From an uncultured Lachnospiraceae bacterium (GTDB lineage: Bacteria; Bacillota; Clostridia; Lachnospirales; Lachnospiraceae): a DNA stretch of 64,000 bases. The DNA is taken from assembly GCA_902766825.1 (NCBI GenBank), contig CACXFB010000061.1, positions 60,370-124,369 of the forward strand, read 5' to 3'. Position 1 is the stretch's first letter, and each line of letters starts with the position of its first letter. Below are positions 8,117 to 16,392 of the stretch, in pieces. Made by a program: the position numbers and the translations under genes. Below the pieces are notes generated by a model. The model saw only the letters and a list, made by a program, of their open reading frames with translations, made no database searches and was not told the origin of the DNA.

Positions 8117-10018
8117 ATGCAAAAGAAAATAAGTGTTGTTGTACCTGTTCATAATGTTGAAGATTATATAACTGATTGTCTTAATTCAATTCTTCATCAG
8201 TCATTTACAGATTATGAAGCAATATTGGTAGTTAACAATTCCACAGATGATTCAGAAAGGATCTGTCGCGAATTTGCCGCAAAAGATTCACGTTTTTCTG
8301 TTCTTACATCAGAAATTGGTGATTTATCTACTGCAAGAAATATTGGTATTGCCAATTCCGTAGGAGAATATATTTGTTTTGTTGACAGTGATGATATTCT
8401 TACTTGTGATTATCTTGAGATGTTTTATAAGATAATGGATGAAAATGATGCCGATATGGCAATATGTTCATTTAAACCTGTACCTCAGGAGACAACTTTT
8501 GAAAAACAGACTACCGGTGAAATTAATAATCTAAAAATATACAGCAATAAAGAGATAATGAATCTCTTCTTTACACATCATGAAACAAAGTTTGTAACAA
8601 CATGGAACAAAATATACAAAAGAGAACTTTTTGATAATATCGAATTTCCTCCAAAGAGAAAAAATGAAGATGAATTCGTGGCTCATCTTTTCATGTATGC
8701 TTCAAAAAACATTGCTGTCATAGATAACTCATTGTACCTTTACCGTACAAGACAAGGTAGTATTATGCATACAATAAGTGGTTCAAGATATATAGATTGT
8801 GCAGATGCATATACAGGAAGAACAGATTTCTTTATGCAGAAAAATGAAAACCATCTTGCCCTTAACAGCTGTATTTTCTCTTTAAGATGGATAGTCCGTT
8901 TCTACTATAATATATGCAGCAGTGATTCATTTGCATCAATACACCTTAAAAAAGCATTTGATAAAGAATATGAAATATATAATAAAATCAATGACAATTC
9001 CGTGGATGTTGATCACGCTACTCTTGAATTTTACAAGACCTTCAAAAATTCACCTGTTGTGGCACACAAACAGTATCTGCGCCTTGAATACATGGATTAC
9101 AAAAAGAAAACTCCTACACTTGAGGTGATGAAAAACAATCTTAGAAATATAAAAAACAATATGCGATTCAATATGAAGAAGAATCTACTCTTTGCATATA
9201 TTCGTTCAAATCATAAACTGAATATTCTTAACACAAAAGATTCACTTGATATTTTATGTTCAGGCAATAAAGGAATCTGCAGATTCGGTGACGGCGAACT
9301 TACCCTTATTAACGGTACGGCTATAGGTTTTCAGGAAGCCAATCCTAAGCTTGCCCAAAGACTTAAGGAGATTCTTAACGACGCAGATGCGCCTTGTTAT
9401 ATAGCAATACCTGATGAGATTAACATGATTGATTACGATAACCAGACGCAAAAAAGCCGCCGCTACTGGATATGGCATATGCTTCACGAAAGAAAGACAT
9501 GGCAAAAGGTATGTAACCCAAAGACACAATATCTAACCACAAATGTTACAAGGCCTTACATGAGATATTTTGATAAATCTGCCTGCCCTTCATATTTTAC
9601 GAAGCTTAGTACTTTGTGGAAAGGAAAAGATATTCTTATCGTAGAAGGTGAAAAATCAAGACTTGGAATCGGAAATGATTTATTTGACGGTGCCAACATA
9701 GAAAGAATACTTGCTCCTAGCACCAATTCATTTGACAAATATGATAGTATATTAAGCCTTATTAAAGAACACGCTAACGGCCGACCGGTGTTTATAGCAC
9801 TTGGTCCTTGCGCAACAATTTTAGCATACGATCTTTGCAAAGCCGGTATAACCGCTTACGATATCGGTCACTGCGATATCGAATACGAATGGATGTTAGC
9901 ACGAACAGACACCAAGATTGCCATTCCATCAAAATTTACCAACGAAGCTGACGGTGGCAATATAGTTGATGACTGCTTGGATGAAACATATAAGTCACAG
10001 ATTATAGCAAGAGTTTAA
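8117..10018 (+). CDS. Two-domain glycosyltransferase: GT2 plus GT-D (DUF1792)
   Basis: Residues 1-about 230 are a GT-A family 2 transferase, starting ISVVVPVHNVEDYITDC and holding the DSDD metal-binding motif in CFVDSDDILT. Residues from about 370 are a GT-D domain (DUF1792), with CRFGDGELTLI, then VEGEKSRLGIGNDLFDG, then ALGPCATILAYDLCKAG and DIEYEWM. In streptococci a GT-D enzyme adds glucose during glycosylation of an adhesin. Two active domains could add two consecutive sugars. The same architecture recurs at 20637-22496. It is coupled to the preceding metallophosphoesterase gene, outside the main exopolysaccharide operon. Confidence 0.9.
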   Translation: MQKKISVVVPVHNVEDYITDCLNSILHQSFTDYEAILVVNNSTDDSERICREFAAKDSRFSVLTSEIGDLSTARNIGIANSVGEYICFVDSDDILTCDYLEMFYKIMDENDADMAICSFKPVPQETTFEKQTTGEINNLKIYSNKEIMNLFFTHHETKFVTTWNKIYKRELFDNIEFPPKRKNEDEFVAHLFMYASKNIAVIDNSLYLYRTRQGSIMHTISGSRYIDCADAYTGRTDFFMQKNENHLALNSCIFSLRWIVRFYYNICSSDSFASIHLKKAFDKEYEIYNKINDNSVDVDHATLEFYKTFKNSPVVAHKQYLRLEYMDYKKKTPTLEVMKNNLRNIKNNMRFNMKKNLLFAYIRSNHKLNILNTKDSLDILCSGNKGICRFGDGELTLINGTAIGFQEANPKLAQRLKEILNDADAPCYIAIPDEINMIDYDNQTQKSRRYWIWHMLHERKTWQKVCNPKTQYLTTNVTRPYMRYFDKSACPSYFTKLSTLWKGKDILIVEGEKSRLGIGNDLFDGANIERILAPSTNSFDKYDSILSLIKEHANGRPVFIALGPCATILAYDLCKAGITAYDIGHCDIEYEWMLARTDTKIAIPSKFTNEADGGNIVDDCLDETYKSQIIARV

Positions 10019-10067
10019 TTAGAGTATATATTTTTAGTAGCCGAGGGTCGTGACCTAGTTGCCAGTA

Positions 10068-10350
10068 GTAAATTACTAGGGTGAAGAAGAATTTTGTAAT
10101 TTTCCTAGTAGTCCCCGACGGATAATTACTAGGAGAACAACAATTTTGTAATTTACCTAGTAGTCCCAGGCGGATAATTACTAGGTGTACAACAATTTTG
10201 TAATTTTCCTAGTAGTCTCCGACGGATAATTACTAGGTGAACAACAATTTTGTAATTTCCCTAGTAGTCCCAGGCGGATAATTACTAGGTGTACAACAAT
10301 TTTGTAATTTACCTAGTAGTCCCCGACGGTAATTTACTAGGCGTAGAAGA
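10068..10350. repeat. Tandem array of 52-bp hairpin units (about 5.4 copies)
   Basis: Units begin at 10068 (53 bp), 10121, 10173, 10225, 10277 and 10329 (partial), an exact 52-bp period. Each full unit has ATTACTAGG and CCTAGTAGT arms that pair over 9-10 bp, and an inner TACAA/TTGTA stem around CAATT. Units end alternately in CCCCGACG or CCCAGGCG, giving a 104-bp higher-order pattern. The first and last units share GAAGAAT where inner units have ACAACAAT. No reading frame spans the array. It sits 50 bases after a glycosyltransferase stop codon. Function unknown. Confidence 0.93.
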
Positions 10351-10614
10351 ATAATAACATCTTCACATACAATATATTTTTACACCATCCAGTAATTCAA
10401 TTATCAAACTATTGTTATCTTTTCAAGCAAACTATCATGCCAGCATTCTCCAAGTGAAAAACCATATTCCATAATCATTCAACCGATTCCATCCAAAACC
10501 ATATTAATCTTAGCCCCCATCAGATTATACTATTAATATATTGTGTTTTCTTATAATGTCCACTATGATAATACATCGTATAGTTCAAATCTACCTACAG
10601 TGAGGATTAATGTT
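10351..10614. other. AT-rich intergenic stretch without visible gene
   Basis: Between the tandem array and the next gene I see no ORF with a ribosome binding site and no strong hairpin. TATAAT at 10552-10557 could be a -10 box for the following gene, but no convincing -35 box lies at the right distance. Confidence 0.4.
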
Positions 10615-11097
10615 ATGATATTTGTTTTTGGAGAATATAAAGTTGATATTGATGTGAATAAAACTAAAAAACGCTATGATAACGCTGACAAAATCAGTGA
10701 GGGGTGTACCTGTGACGCATGCATAAACTTTGAGAAGGCATTTGATGTTCTTCCAAAAGAAGTTACAAATTTCTTTTCAAAACTTGGAATAGATCCAAAA
10801 AAAATGGATGAGTGCTTTAGAAATTGTACAAATGACGACGGTTCATTGTTTTACAGTGCATTATGTTATTTATCAGGGACCGTATTGGAGGGTGAAAGTG
10901 CATGGGAAGAAGTAGACACATCTGGTTACAACTGTTATACTTGGAATGCTGATAAGGCTTACGAGGTAACTAACGGTTTTTATGTTTCATTTGAAAACGC
11001 AGTATTTATGGAAGACGAATCACGTGCTCCAATTGTTAAACTCGAGATTTCAGCAAATATACCATGGGTATTAGAAAAAGAAAATCATTACTTGTAA
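10615..11097 (+). CDS. Unrecognised protein of 160 residues with a CxCxxC motif
   Basis: The protein starts MIFVFGEYKVDID and carries CTCDACINFEKAFDVLP near residue 30, a cysteine cluster that could bind a metal. A helical segment (EVTNFFSKLGIDPKKMDE) follows and the C-terminal half is beta-rich. No signal peptide or membrane segment is seen, so it is cytosolic. I do not recognise the family. GAGGA lies about eight bases before the ATG at 10615; an in-frame start 24 codons upstream lacks a binding site. It precedes a SUFU-family gene by 42 bases, and both may be orphan immunity proteins. Confidence 0.7.
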   Translation: MIFVFGEYKVDIDVNKTKKRYDNADKISEGCTCDACINFEKAFDVLPKEVTNFFSKLGIDPKKMDECFRNCTNDDGSLFYSALCYLSGTVLEGESAWEEVDTSGYNCYTWNADKAYEVTNGFYVSFENAVFMEDESRAPIVKLEISANIPWVLEKENHYL

Positions 11098-11139
11098 AAT
11101 GATTATTGCGAAAACCAATGAACTATAAGGAGAAAAAAC

Positions 11140-11811
11140 ATGGGATTATTTAATAAGTTATTTAAAAGAAGGGAACCAATGTATCTTTACGATGATAAAG
11201 AATTAGATGAAGTTGATGCATACATCACTAAGGCTTTCGGTGATTTTGACAGCGTCTTTCATGAAATTGTTTCCCCGGACATACATTTAGATGTATGCTT
11301 TATTCCGCCTACAGCCGAGGAGCCTTTTTATAAGCTCGTTACTATGGGGGCCGGTGCTTATGAAATGAAGATTCCGGACAAGTGGAAAGAAAACAATATC
11401 GAACGAGCAGAGTACGTAATATACCTACCTAAAAACTGGAATATTCAGAGTCAGGACATGAAGGATTATTGGCCTATCAAGATTCTTAAACAGGTTGCAC
11501 GTTTACCTATTCTTTGCGACACATGGCTTTCTTTCGGTCATTCAACACAGACTGATGAAGCAGGAACACCATATGCTGCTAACACAAAATTTAATAGTGT
11601 AGTTCTTGATTTCTGTGAAAACCATCAGGGGGAAGTCAAACTGAAAACATCTTCCGGTAAAACAATCAATTTCTACCAGGTCATTCCTCTATATCCGGAA
11701 GAATTAAAGTTTAAAATGGAAAATGATGCACAGACCCTAATAGATAAGTTCAACGAAAAAGGAATAGACTATAAAATTGTTAATATAAACAGAGATAACG
11801 TATGCTGTTAG
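11140..11811 (+). CDS. Suppressor-of-fused (SUFU) domain protein, putative immunity protein
   Basis: The 223-residue protein matches the bacterial SUFU family: DIHLDVCFIPPTAEEPFYKL and LVTMGAGAYEMKIP near residues 45-80, then ERAEYVIYLPKNW and LPILCDTWLSFGH. Bacterial SUFU proteins are found as immunity factors beside polymorphic toxins, but also as orphans; no toxin gene is seen here. It is cytosolic. A good AGGAG is placed eight bases before the ATG. It probably shares a transcript with the preceding CxCxxC protein and converges with the gene at 11937-12464. Confidence 0.85.
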   Translation: MGLFNKLFKRREPMYLYDDKELDEVDAYITKAFGDFDSVFHEIVSPDIHLDVCFIPPTAEEPFYKLVTMGAGAYEMKIPDKWKENNIERAEYVIYLPKNWNIQSQDMKDYWPIKILKQVARLPILCDTWLSFGHSTQTDEAGTPYAANTKFNSVVLDFCENHQGEVKLKTSSGKTINFYQVIPLYPEELKFKMENDAQTLIDKFNEKGIDYKIVNINRDNVCC

Positions 11812-11844
11812 TATAATTTAAATTTCAGCAGATATTTTTGATTG

Positions 11845-11907
11845 GCTGCTTCATTGTATTAGAATTTAAGAAACGTCCCAAAATAAGAATCTAATCTATG
11901 AAGCAGC
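11845..11907. terminator. Imperfect inverted repeat between convergent genes, probable bidirectional terminator
   Basis: GCTGCTTCAT at 11845-11854 pairs perfectly with ATGAAGCAGC at 11898-11907, and the similarity continues inward with TATTAGA against TCTAAT. The 43-base loop is long for a simple terminator, so the repeat might also be a relic of an inserted element. It lies midway between the stop codons at 11811 and 11937. Confidence 0.45.
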
Positions 11908-11936
11908 TACTGATTCCTTTTCAGCCTCATTTATAG

Positions 11937-12464
11937 CTAAAATTTTTCAATTAATTTCTTTAAATAATTATCATCATTCAGATTATAAAAATTTTCAAAA
12001 GCATCAATAATTAATTCCATAACACTTTTAAAAGAAACGTAACTAGAGCCTGTTTCATCATATGCACCATTAAATATTCTAATAGTACCTTGGGGAAGTC
12101 TTTTTGCCGGATACTCCACAAAAAACTCTTCCAAATTCTTAGCAAATTCTTCATTTAATCCAAGTATTGCTTTTTTATTTGTCATCATATCTTTAATGGT
12201 ATCATCTACAGATTCTCTGTCATATTCAATAATGATATTCGTCTTATCTGACTGATTTGGCACATACTCCACACAAACCATTGCATAATTACTTGCATGT
12301 TTTGGATAAACATCCACCTCCATACATATTATTCCCTGATTCCAGATACAATCTCCTGACTCCACTGTAATCTCTATAGATTTGCAATATCCGGATGCTG
12401 ATTCTACATATTCATCCCAAACGTTAATTTTTTTATATCCATCATATACATTAAGCTTTCTCAT
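11937..12464 (-). CDS. Unrecognised cytosolic protein of 175 residues
   Basis: The protein begins MRKLNVYDGYKKINVWDEYV and has alternating beta strands (KSIEITVESGD, ICMEVDVYP) followed by a helical C-terminus ending YLKKLIEKF. There is no signal peptide, membrane segment or known catalytic motif. The size, acidity and location beside a SUFU gene resemble immunity-type proteins, but this is context only. The ribosome binding site is weak. Convergent orientation to the SUFU gene means it has its own promoter. Confidence 0.65.
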   Translation of the reverse strand: MRKLNVYDGYKKINVWDEYVESASGYCKSIEITVESGDCIWNQGIICMEVDVYPKHASNYAMVCVEYVPNQSDKTNIIIEYDRESVDDTIKDMMTNKKAILGLNEEFAKNLEEFFVEYPAKRLPQGTIRIFNGAYDETGSSYVSFKSVMELIIDAFENFYNLNDDNYLKKLIEKF

Positions 12465-12583
12465 TTCACACTAATTGCCCTTGTTGAAAATATTGTCTGA
12501 ATCTTTTAAATATTCAGTCTAAAGTTTATACCTTATATTCAAAAAAAGTCAACTATATTGCACAAAAAGGGACTATTGACCTA

Positions 12584-12612
12584 GTGACATTCCCCCTAAA
12601 AACCCATATAAT
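12584..12612 (+). promoter_or_regulatory. Promoter of the riboswitch-controlled transcript
   Basis: GTGACA (12584-12589) and TATAAT (12607-12612) are 17 bases apart. Start of transcription near 12620 would place the c-di-GMP riboswitch about 55 bases into the leader. Confidence 0.6.
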
Positions 12613-12675
12613 ATATTACATAGAGATGAAAAAACATCTAAATCCTATACCTTTTTTAATTTAATATTTGTGAGA

Positions 12676-12774
12676 AATGAACGATAATAGCAAACTGATT
12701 GAAAGATTAGGGCGCAAAGCCAATGGGTCTAAAGCTTATAAAGCAAGCTACGACAGCCGGTTGCCGAATTCATT
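12676..12774 (+). promoter_or_regulatory. c-di-GMP-I (GEMM-I) riboswitch aptamer
   Basis: The leader shows the aptamer pattern: AGCAAACTG, a GAAA tetraloop in GATTGAAAGATTAG, GGGCGCAAAGCC, then GGGTCTAA, and finally the tetraloop-receptor strand CTACGACAGCCGGTTGCCG. P1 is formed by AATGAA (12676-12681) with TTCATT (12769-12774). The class senses cyclic di-GMP. An AT-rich hairpin and an intrinsic terminator follow, so the riboswitch likely decides between termination and expression of the surface protein downstream. Confidence 0.93.
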
Positions 12775-12806
12775 ATTTTAATCCGTGCGATTAAATAATC
12801 AGAAAT

Positions 12807-12841
12807 CAAAAAGACTTGCCATTATCACGCAAGTCTTTTTT
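12807..12841 (+). terminator. Intrinsic terminator of the riboswitch expression platform
   Basis: AAAGACTTGC (12810-12819) pairs with GCAAGTCTTT (12829-12838) across a nine-base loop and is followed by T residues. It lies between the aptamer and the ribosome binding site, as in transcription-controlling riboswitches. Confidence 0.88.
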
Positions 12842-12871
12842 CGTTCTCTCCAAAGACAAGGAGGAAACATT

Positions 12872-15361
12872 ATGAAAAGGACAATTAAAAAGATAATTTC
12901 ATCATTTATTATTTTTTCACTTTTACTAACATTTTCATATATACCTGAAAGTGTTGGTGCAGCTTCTTTATCAAGTACAAGCATTGCTTTCTTCAGACTG
13001 TTGGATTCTAATACAGCAAGACCTATACCTGGTAAAAAAGCTCCATCATCAAAATATAAAGTTGTCGGAACAGGAATCATTAATCCCGGAACTGCATACT
13101 CTCAGGTAGAATCAAAAGTTGTAACCTATCCGAATTTATCCGGTGTAAGTTTATATTACTTCCAGACAATAGAATGGTATTCCATCACAAGAGATTATCT
13201 CTTATGGAAAGTTGACGGACAGATAGTTAACAAACCTGAAGGAACAGTTATTGATGCACAGTTTAGAATACTTAATGATAATGTATCAATGTCATCGCAA
13301 GGAACATTTGCTTCTTCTGACAAATATAAAAACCTTGGTTTTGGAAAAGTAAAACTTGCAACGGTTTACGGTTCTAATGCATATGAGAAGATTGTAAGCA
13401 CTCCTAGTACTTCATCTGTTATATCAGGTAAAGACAAGATTTACTGGTACAACATCGGACAAGATAATGATACATGGGTTGTTGAAGGTATCATTATCAG
13501 AGCATCAACAGACAATAACTCAGGAAACAATTCAAACAGACAATCTTCTAACGGTTCATCATCAGGTTCTACTTCAAATGATACTGCACAGACAGGTTCA
13601 AATACCTCTAACTCAGGTTCAGCCGTATCAATAGTTTCAAGTAGTTCCGGAAATTCGGGTGGATCAGGTAGCAATAACTCAGGTAGTTCTGTTAACGTAG
13701 TTTCTACTCCGACAGCAACTTCAATAAGCACACCGCCTATTAGTCCTGATGCTATAGTATCAACCGGTAATACTGCCCCAACAGTAATTCCAATAGATAC
13801 TTCAACACCACAGCAAGATGATGTTCCTGAAGTTGCTGATCCTGTTAACACCAATGAAGAAGATTATTCTGATTACGTTAACATTAAGGATATGGGTGCT
13901 AAAGGTGATGGTATTACAGACGATTCAGATGTAATCAACACAGTTCTTAAAAGTGGTGCAACAAAGGTATATTTCCCTAAAGGAAATTATAAGTGTAAAA
14001 AGAGAATTGATTTACATGATGTTCATAATCTTGATATCTGCGGAGACGGAGCAGAAAGCATTATAATGACAACCAGTGATTATAAGGGCAGCGACACACC
14101 TGATGAGAACTTCTTTACAGTATGGGGATGCAGCAACATTTCCTTCAAGAAAATATGTTTCAAGGCCTGTGAAAAATGGACAGTTAACTACTCAAGACAG
14201 GTATCCGTATATTACTCTGACGGAATTTCTTTTGAAAGCTGTAGTTTTATAGTACCTCCTACAGTAAAAAAGGATGGCCCTAACACAGACAGAGAATATA
14301 CTAATCTCGCATTCTATACAGGTTGGAAAAACGTAACCGTTAATAACTGCTATTTTGAACAGCTTGGCGGTGTAGAACGTGGATGTAATCTTATTTTTAC
14401 AGATATCTGGAATGCAGGCTGTGAAAATGCAACAATTACAAATAATACTTTCGAGCACAACGCACATGATGAGATGTTCTCTCTGTTTGGCGGCAAGGAA
14501 AACAGTTCTTACATGAGACACATTAAGGTCTCTAACAATGTATTTAATGCAAAATATACTAATGAAGTATCAGCAAGAACAATGTGTTTCACTTTTGCAT
14601 ACGATGATTCAAAGAATGTTTCAGATGTATCATTTACAGGCAACACCGTCAATGCCATAACGCCACAAAGTCTTATGACATTTGGTGTAATTGATAAATG
14701 TGATGTTTCATACAATGTAATTAATGTAACTAACAACACTGACTACAATACAGGAATTGTTTTCTCTGGAGCCGACAACGTATATGTTCACGATAATAAT
14801 ATTACTGTAGACGGCAAGGGAAAAGAAGGAATGGCAATCATTGCCTGTGGCGAAATGTTATTCAGTCATAATGTTGTAACTGTTAATGCATCAATGAGAT
14901 ATCTCTTTAGTGAGACAACTATAACTGATAATGATATAAAAATTAATGCCCATGCAGAATCAGTTGCACAGGCACCAAAGTATATGAAGAACAATTCTAT
15001 AGACATGAACGCATGCGTAGATAACTTCATAAGTTATATAAAGATAAGTCTTGAATATGACTCAGACGTTTCAGACAATGTATTTAACTACTACTACAAC
15101 GATAAAAATGATGACGCATTATTCATTACCGGCAATGCAGTGTATGTTAACATCGGAACAGCACTTAACGGTCATAAGGTATCATTTACCGGCAATACAA
15201 TATATGCACCTAATGTTAACACATTCAGAAAGAATCTTCTTGCATACTGTGTAACAGACCAGAATGCACAGACATTCATAATCAAGAATAACACATCTGA
15301 TTCATATAAAGATTGCGTATATCTTTGTGAGGGAACGCAGGCAAATATAATCACCAAATAA
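12872..15361 (+). CDS. Secreted right-handed beta-helix protein, pectate-lyase-3 superfamily
   Basis: The 829-residue product starts with a signal peptide (MKRTIKKIISSFIIFSLLLTF, cleavage near ESVGAAS). Residues 35-210 form an unrecognised beta-rich domain. A low-complexity Ser/Asn/Gly then Thr/Pro linker (about 215-330) leads to a pectate-lyase-3 domain, beginning YVNIKDMGAKGDGITDDSDV, then a long parallel beta helix with NNTF, GNTV and NNIT-type turns. Such domains cleave, epimerise or bind polysaccharides; I cannot tell which. No anchor motif is seen. The start at 12872 follows GGAGG. Control by a c-di-GMP riboswitch and the adjacent exopolysaccharide operon suggest a matrix role. Confidence 0.88.
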   Translation: MKRTIKKIISSFIIFSLLLTFSYIPESVGAASLSSTSIAFFRLLDSNTARPIPGKKAPSSKYKVVGTGIINPGTAYSQVESKVVTYPNLSGVSLYYFQTIEWYSITRDYLLWKVDGQIVNKPEGTVIDAQFRILNDNVSMSSQGTFASSDKYKNLGFGKVKLATVYGSNAYEKIVSTPSTSSVISGKDKIYWYNIGQDNDTWVVEGIIIRASTDNNSGNNSNRQSSNGSSSGSTSNDTAQTGSNTSNSGSAVSIVSSSSGNSGGSGSNNSGSSVNVVSTPTATSISTPPISPDAIVSTGNTAPTVIPIDTSTPQQDDVPEVADPVNTNEEDYSDYVNIKDMGAKGDGITDDSDVINTVLKSGATKVYFPKGNYKCKKRIDLHDVHNLDICGDGAESIIMTTSDYKGSDTPDENFFTVWGCSNISFKKICFKACEKWTVNYSRQVSVYYSDGISFESCSFIVPPTVKKDGPNTDREYTNLAFYTGWKNVTVNNCYFEQLGGVERGCNLIFTDIWNAGCENATITNNTFEHNAHDEMFSLFGGKENSSYMRHIKVSNNVFNAKYTNEVSARTMCFTFAYDDSKNVSDVSFTGNTVNAITPQSLMTFGVIDKCDVSYNVINVTNNTDYNTGIVFSGADNVYVHDNNITVDGKGKEGMAIIACGEMLFSHNVVTVNASMRYLFSETTITDNDIKINAHAESVAQAPKYMKNNSIDMNACVDNFISYIKISLEYDSDVSDNVFNYYYNDKNDDALFITGNAVYVNIGTALNGHKVSFTGNTIYAPNVNTFRKNLLAYCVTDQNAQTFIIKNNTSDSYKDCVYLCEGTQANIITK

Positions 15362-15369
15362 ATGCTTAA

Positions 15370-16365
15370 TTAGTTTTTAGAACTCCTCCTAATGCTGATA
15401 ACAGTAAAGTAACCCTTTAATGTTATCAGCATTATTATTATTGTTACGGGAACAACGATATAGCTCATAACATTATTGCTCCAGCCATACATTCTGGATA
15501 ATCTGAATATGATATCACATACAATTGGATGCAAAATATACAGAGGAAGGCTGTACTCTCTTCCGAGTTTTTCAAATACAGTATTCTGTCCAAATGATGT
15601 ATTCTTTACTGCTAAAGACATTAAGATCACCTCAAGTGGCAGCATAACTGTATACATTTCATTTGCCCCTGTAAATCTTCTCATACCTAATGCAATACCA
15701 AAACTGATAACTGTTACGGCAATTACCTTCCAAAGCGTAAGCTTACCCGCAAACTCTTTCACTTTATCTTCATTTTCTCTAAGCCATCTTCCAACAAGAA
15801 AATAAGCAATTCCAAAGAACCAGCAGTTTCTGTAGTAAATAACATATATATCACGTCCTATTAATACATTATCAAACTCACAAAGAAGCATTACAAACAA
15901 ACCTGAGAAAATTAAAAGATATATCTTCTTTCCAAGCTTTAATTTTGCCGATACATACATAATTGCATAACACATAAAAAGTGCTGATAAAAACCATAAA
16001 TGTGCCTTCACAGGTGATTCATTAAACACAACAAAGTTAACTATGTTACCCGGCCAGAATACATATCCAAGAAATGATTTCAATGAATACATATTCATAT
16101 AAATTCCCCAGAAAAAATACAGCACATTGGCAATCACAACAAGCTTCAATGTTCTTTTCACAGCTGCTATATTCTTAGCAGCTGCCTTATCATCACTTGT
16201 TACATTAAAGTAACCGGATATCATAAAAAATATAGGAACTGCCATTCTGAGAACCACATCCAGTAACGGATTTTTGGTATATCCGTACGGGTTATGAATC
16301 ATAACTATACAACATGCAAGAATAAATCGAATCGTATCAATACTGCTATATCTTATTTTGTTCAT
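15370..16365 (-). CDS. Membrane acyltransferase, family 3 (OafA/YrhL-like)
   Basis: The 331-residue protein has about ten membrane segments. The N-terminus YSSIDTIRFILACCIVMIHNPYG holds the conserved Arg and His of acyltransferase-3 enzymes, which transfer acetyl or other acyl groups to sugars during polysaccharide assembly at the membrane. It is the last gene of the exopolysaccharide operon. The specific sugar target cannot be inferred. It is one of four such enzymes in this operon, so the polymer is likely acylated at several places or alternative acyl groups are used. Confidence 0.88.
   Translation of the reverse strand: MNKIRYSSIDTIRFILACCIVMIHNPYGYTKNPLLDVVLRMAVPIFFMISGYFNVTSDDKAAAKNIAAVKRTLKLVVIANVLYFFWGIYMNMYSLKSFLGYVFWPGNIVNFVVFNESPVKAHLWFLSALFMCYAIMYVSAKLKLGKKIYLLIFSGLFVMLLCEFDNVLIGRDIYVIYYRNCWFFGIAYFLVGRWLRENEDKVKEFAGKLTLWKVIAVTVISFGIALGMRRFTGANEMYTVMLPLEVILMSLAVKNTSFGQNTVFEKLGREYSLPLYILHPIVCDIIFRLSRMYGWSNNVMSYIVVPVTIIIMLITLKGYFTVISIRRSSKN
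15391..15433. terminator. Terminator hairpin between convergent genes
   Basis: AATGCTGATAACA (15391-15403) pairs perfectly with TGTTATCAGCATT (15421-15433) across a 17-base loop. It follows the beta-helix gene on the plus strand and lies within the last codons of the convergent acyltransferase gene. The T-rich tail is ATTATTATT rather than a pure T run. Confidence 0.6.
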
Positions 16366-16392
16366 ATCCTGTCCTTTTCTCTTCTAAAACGG

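Noticed and set aside
10068..10350. CRISPR array
   Set aside because: The whole 52-bp unit is repeated without unique spacers, and no cas genes are present.
13441..13854. A 137-codon minus-strand frame rich in Glu, Pro and Val
   Set aside because: It is antisense to the low-complexity Ser/Asn/Thr linker of the beta-helix protein.
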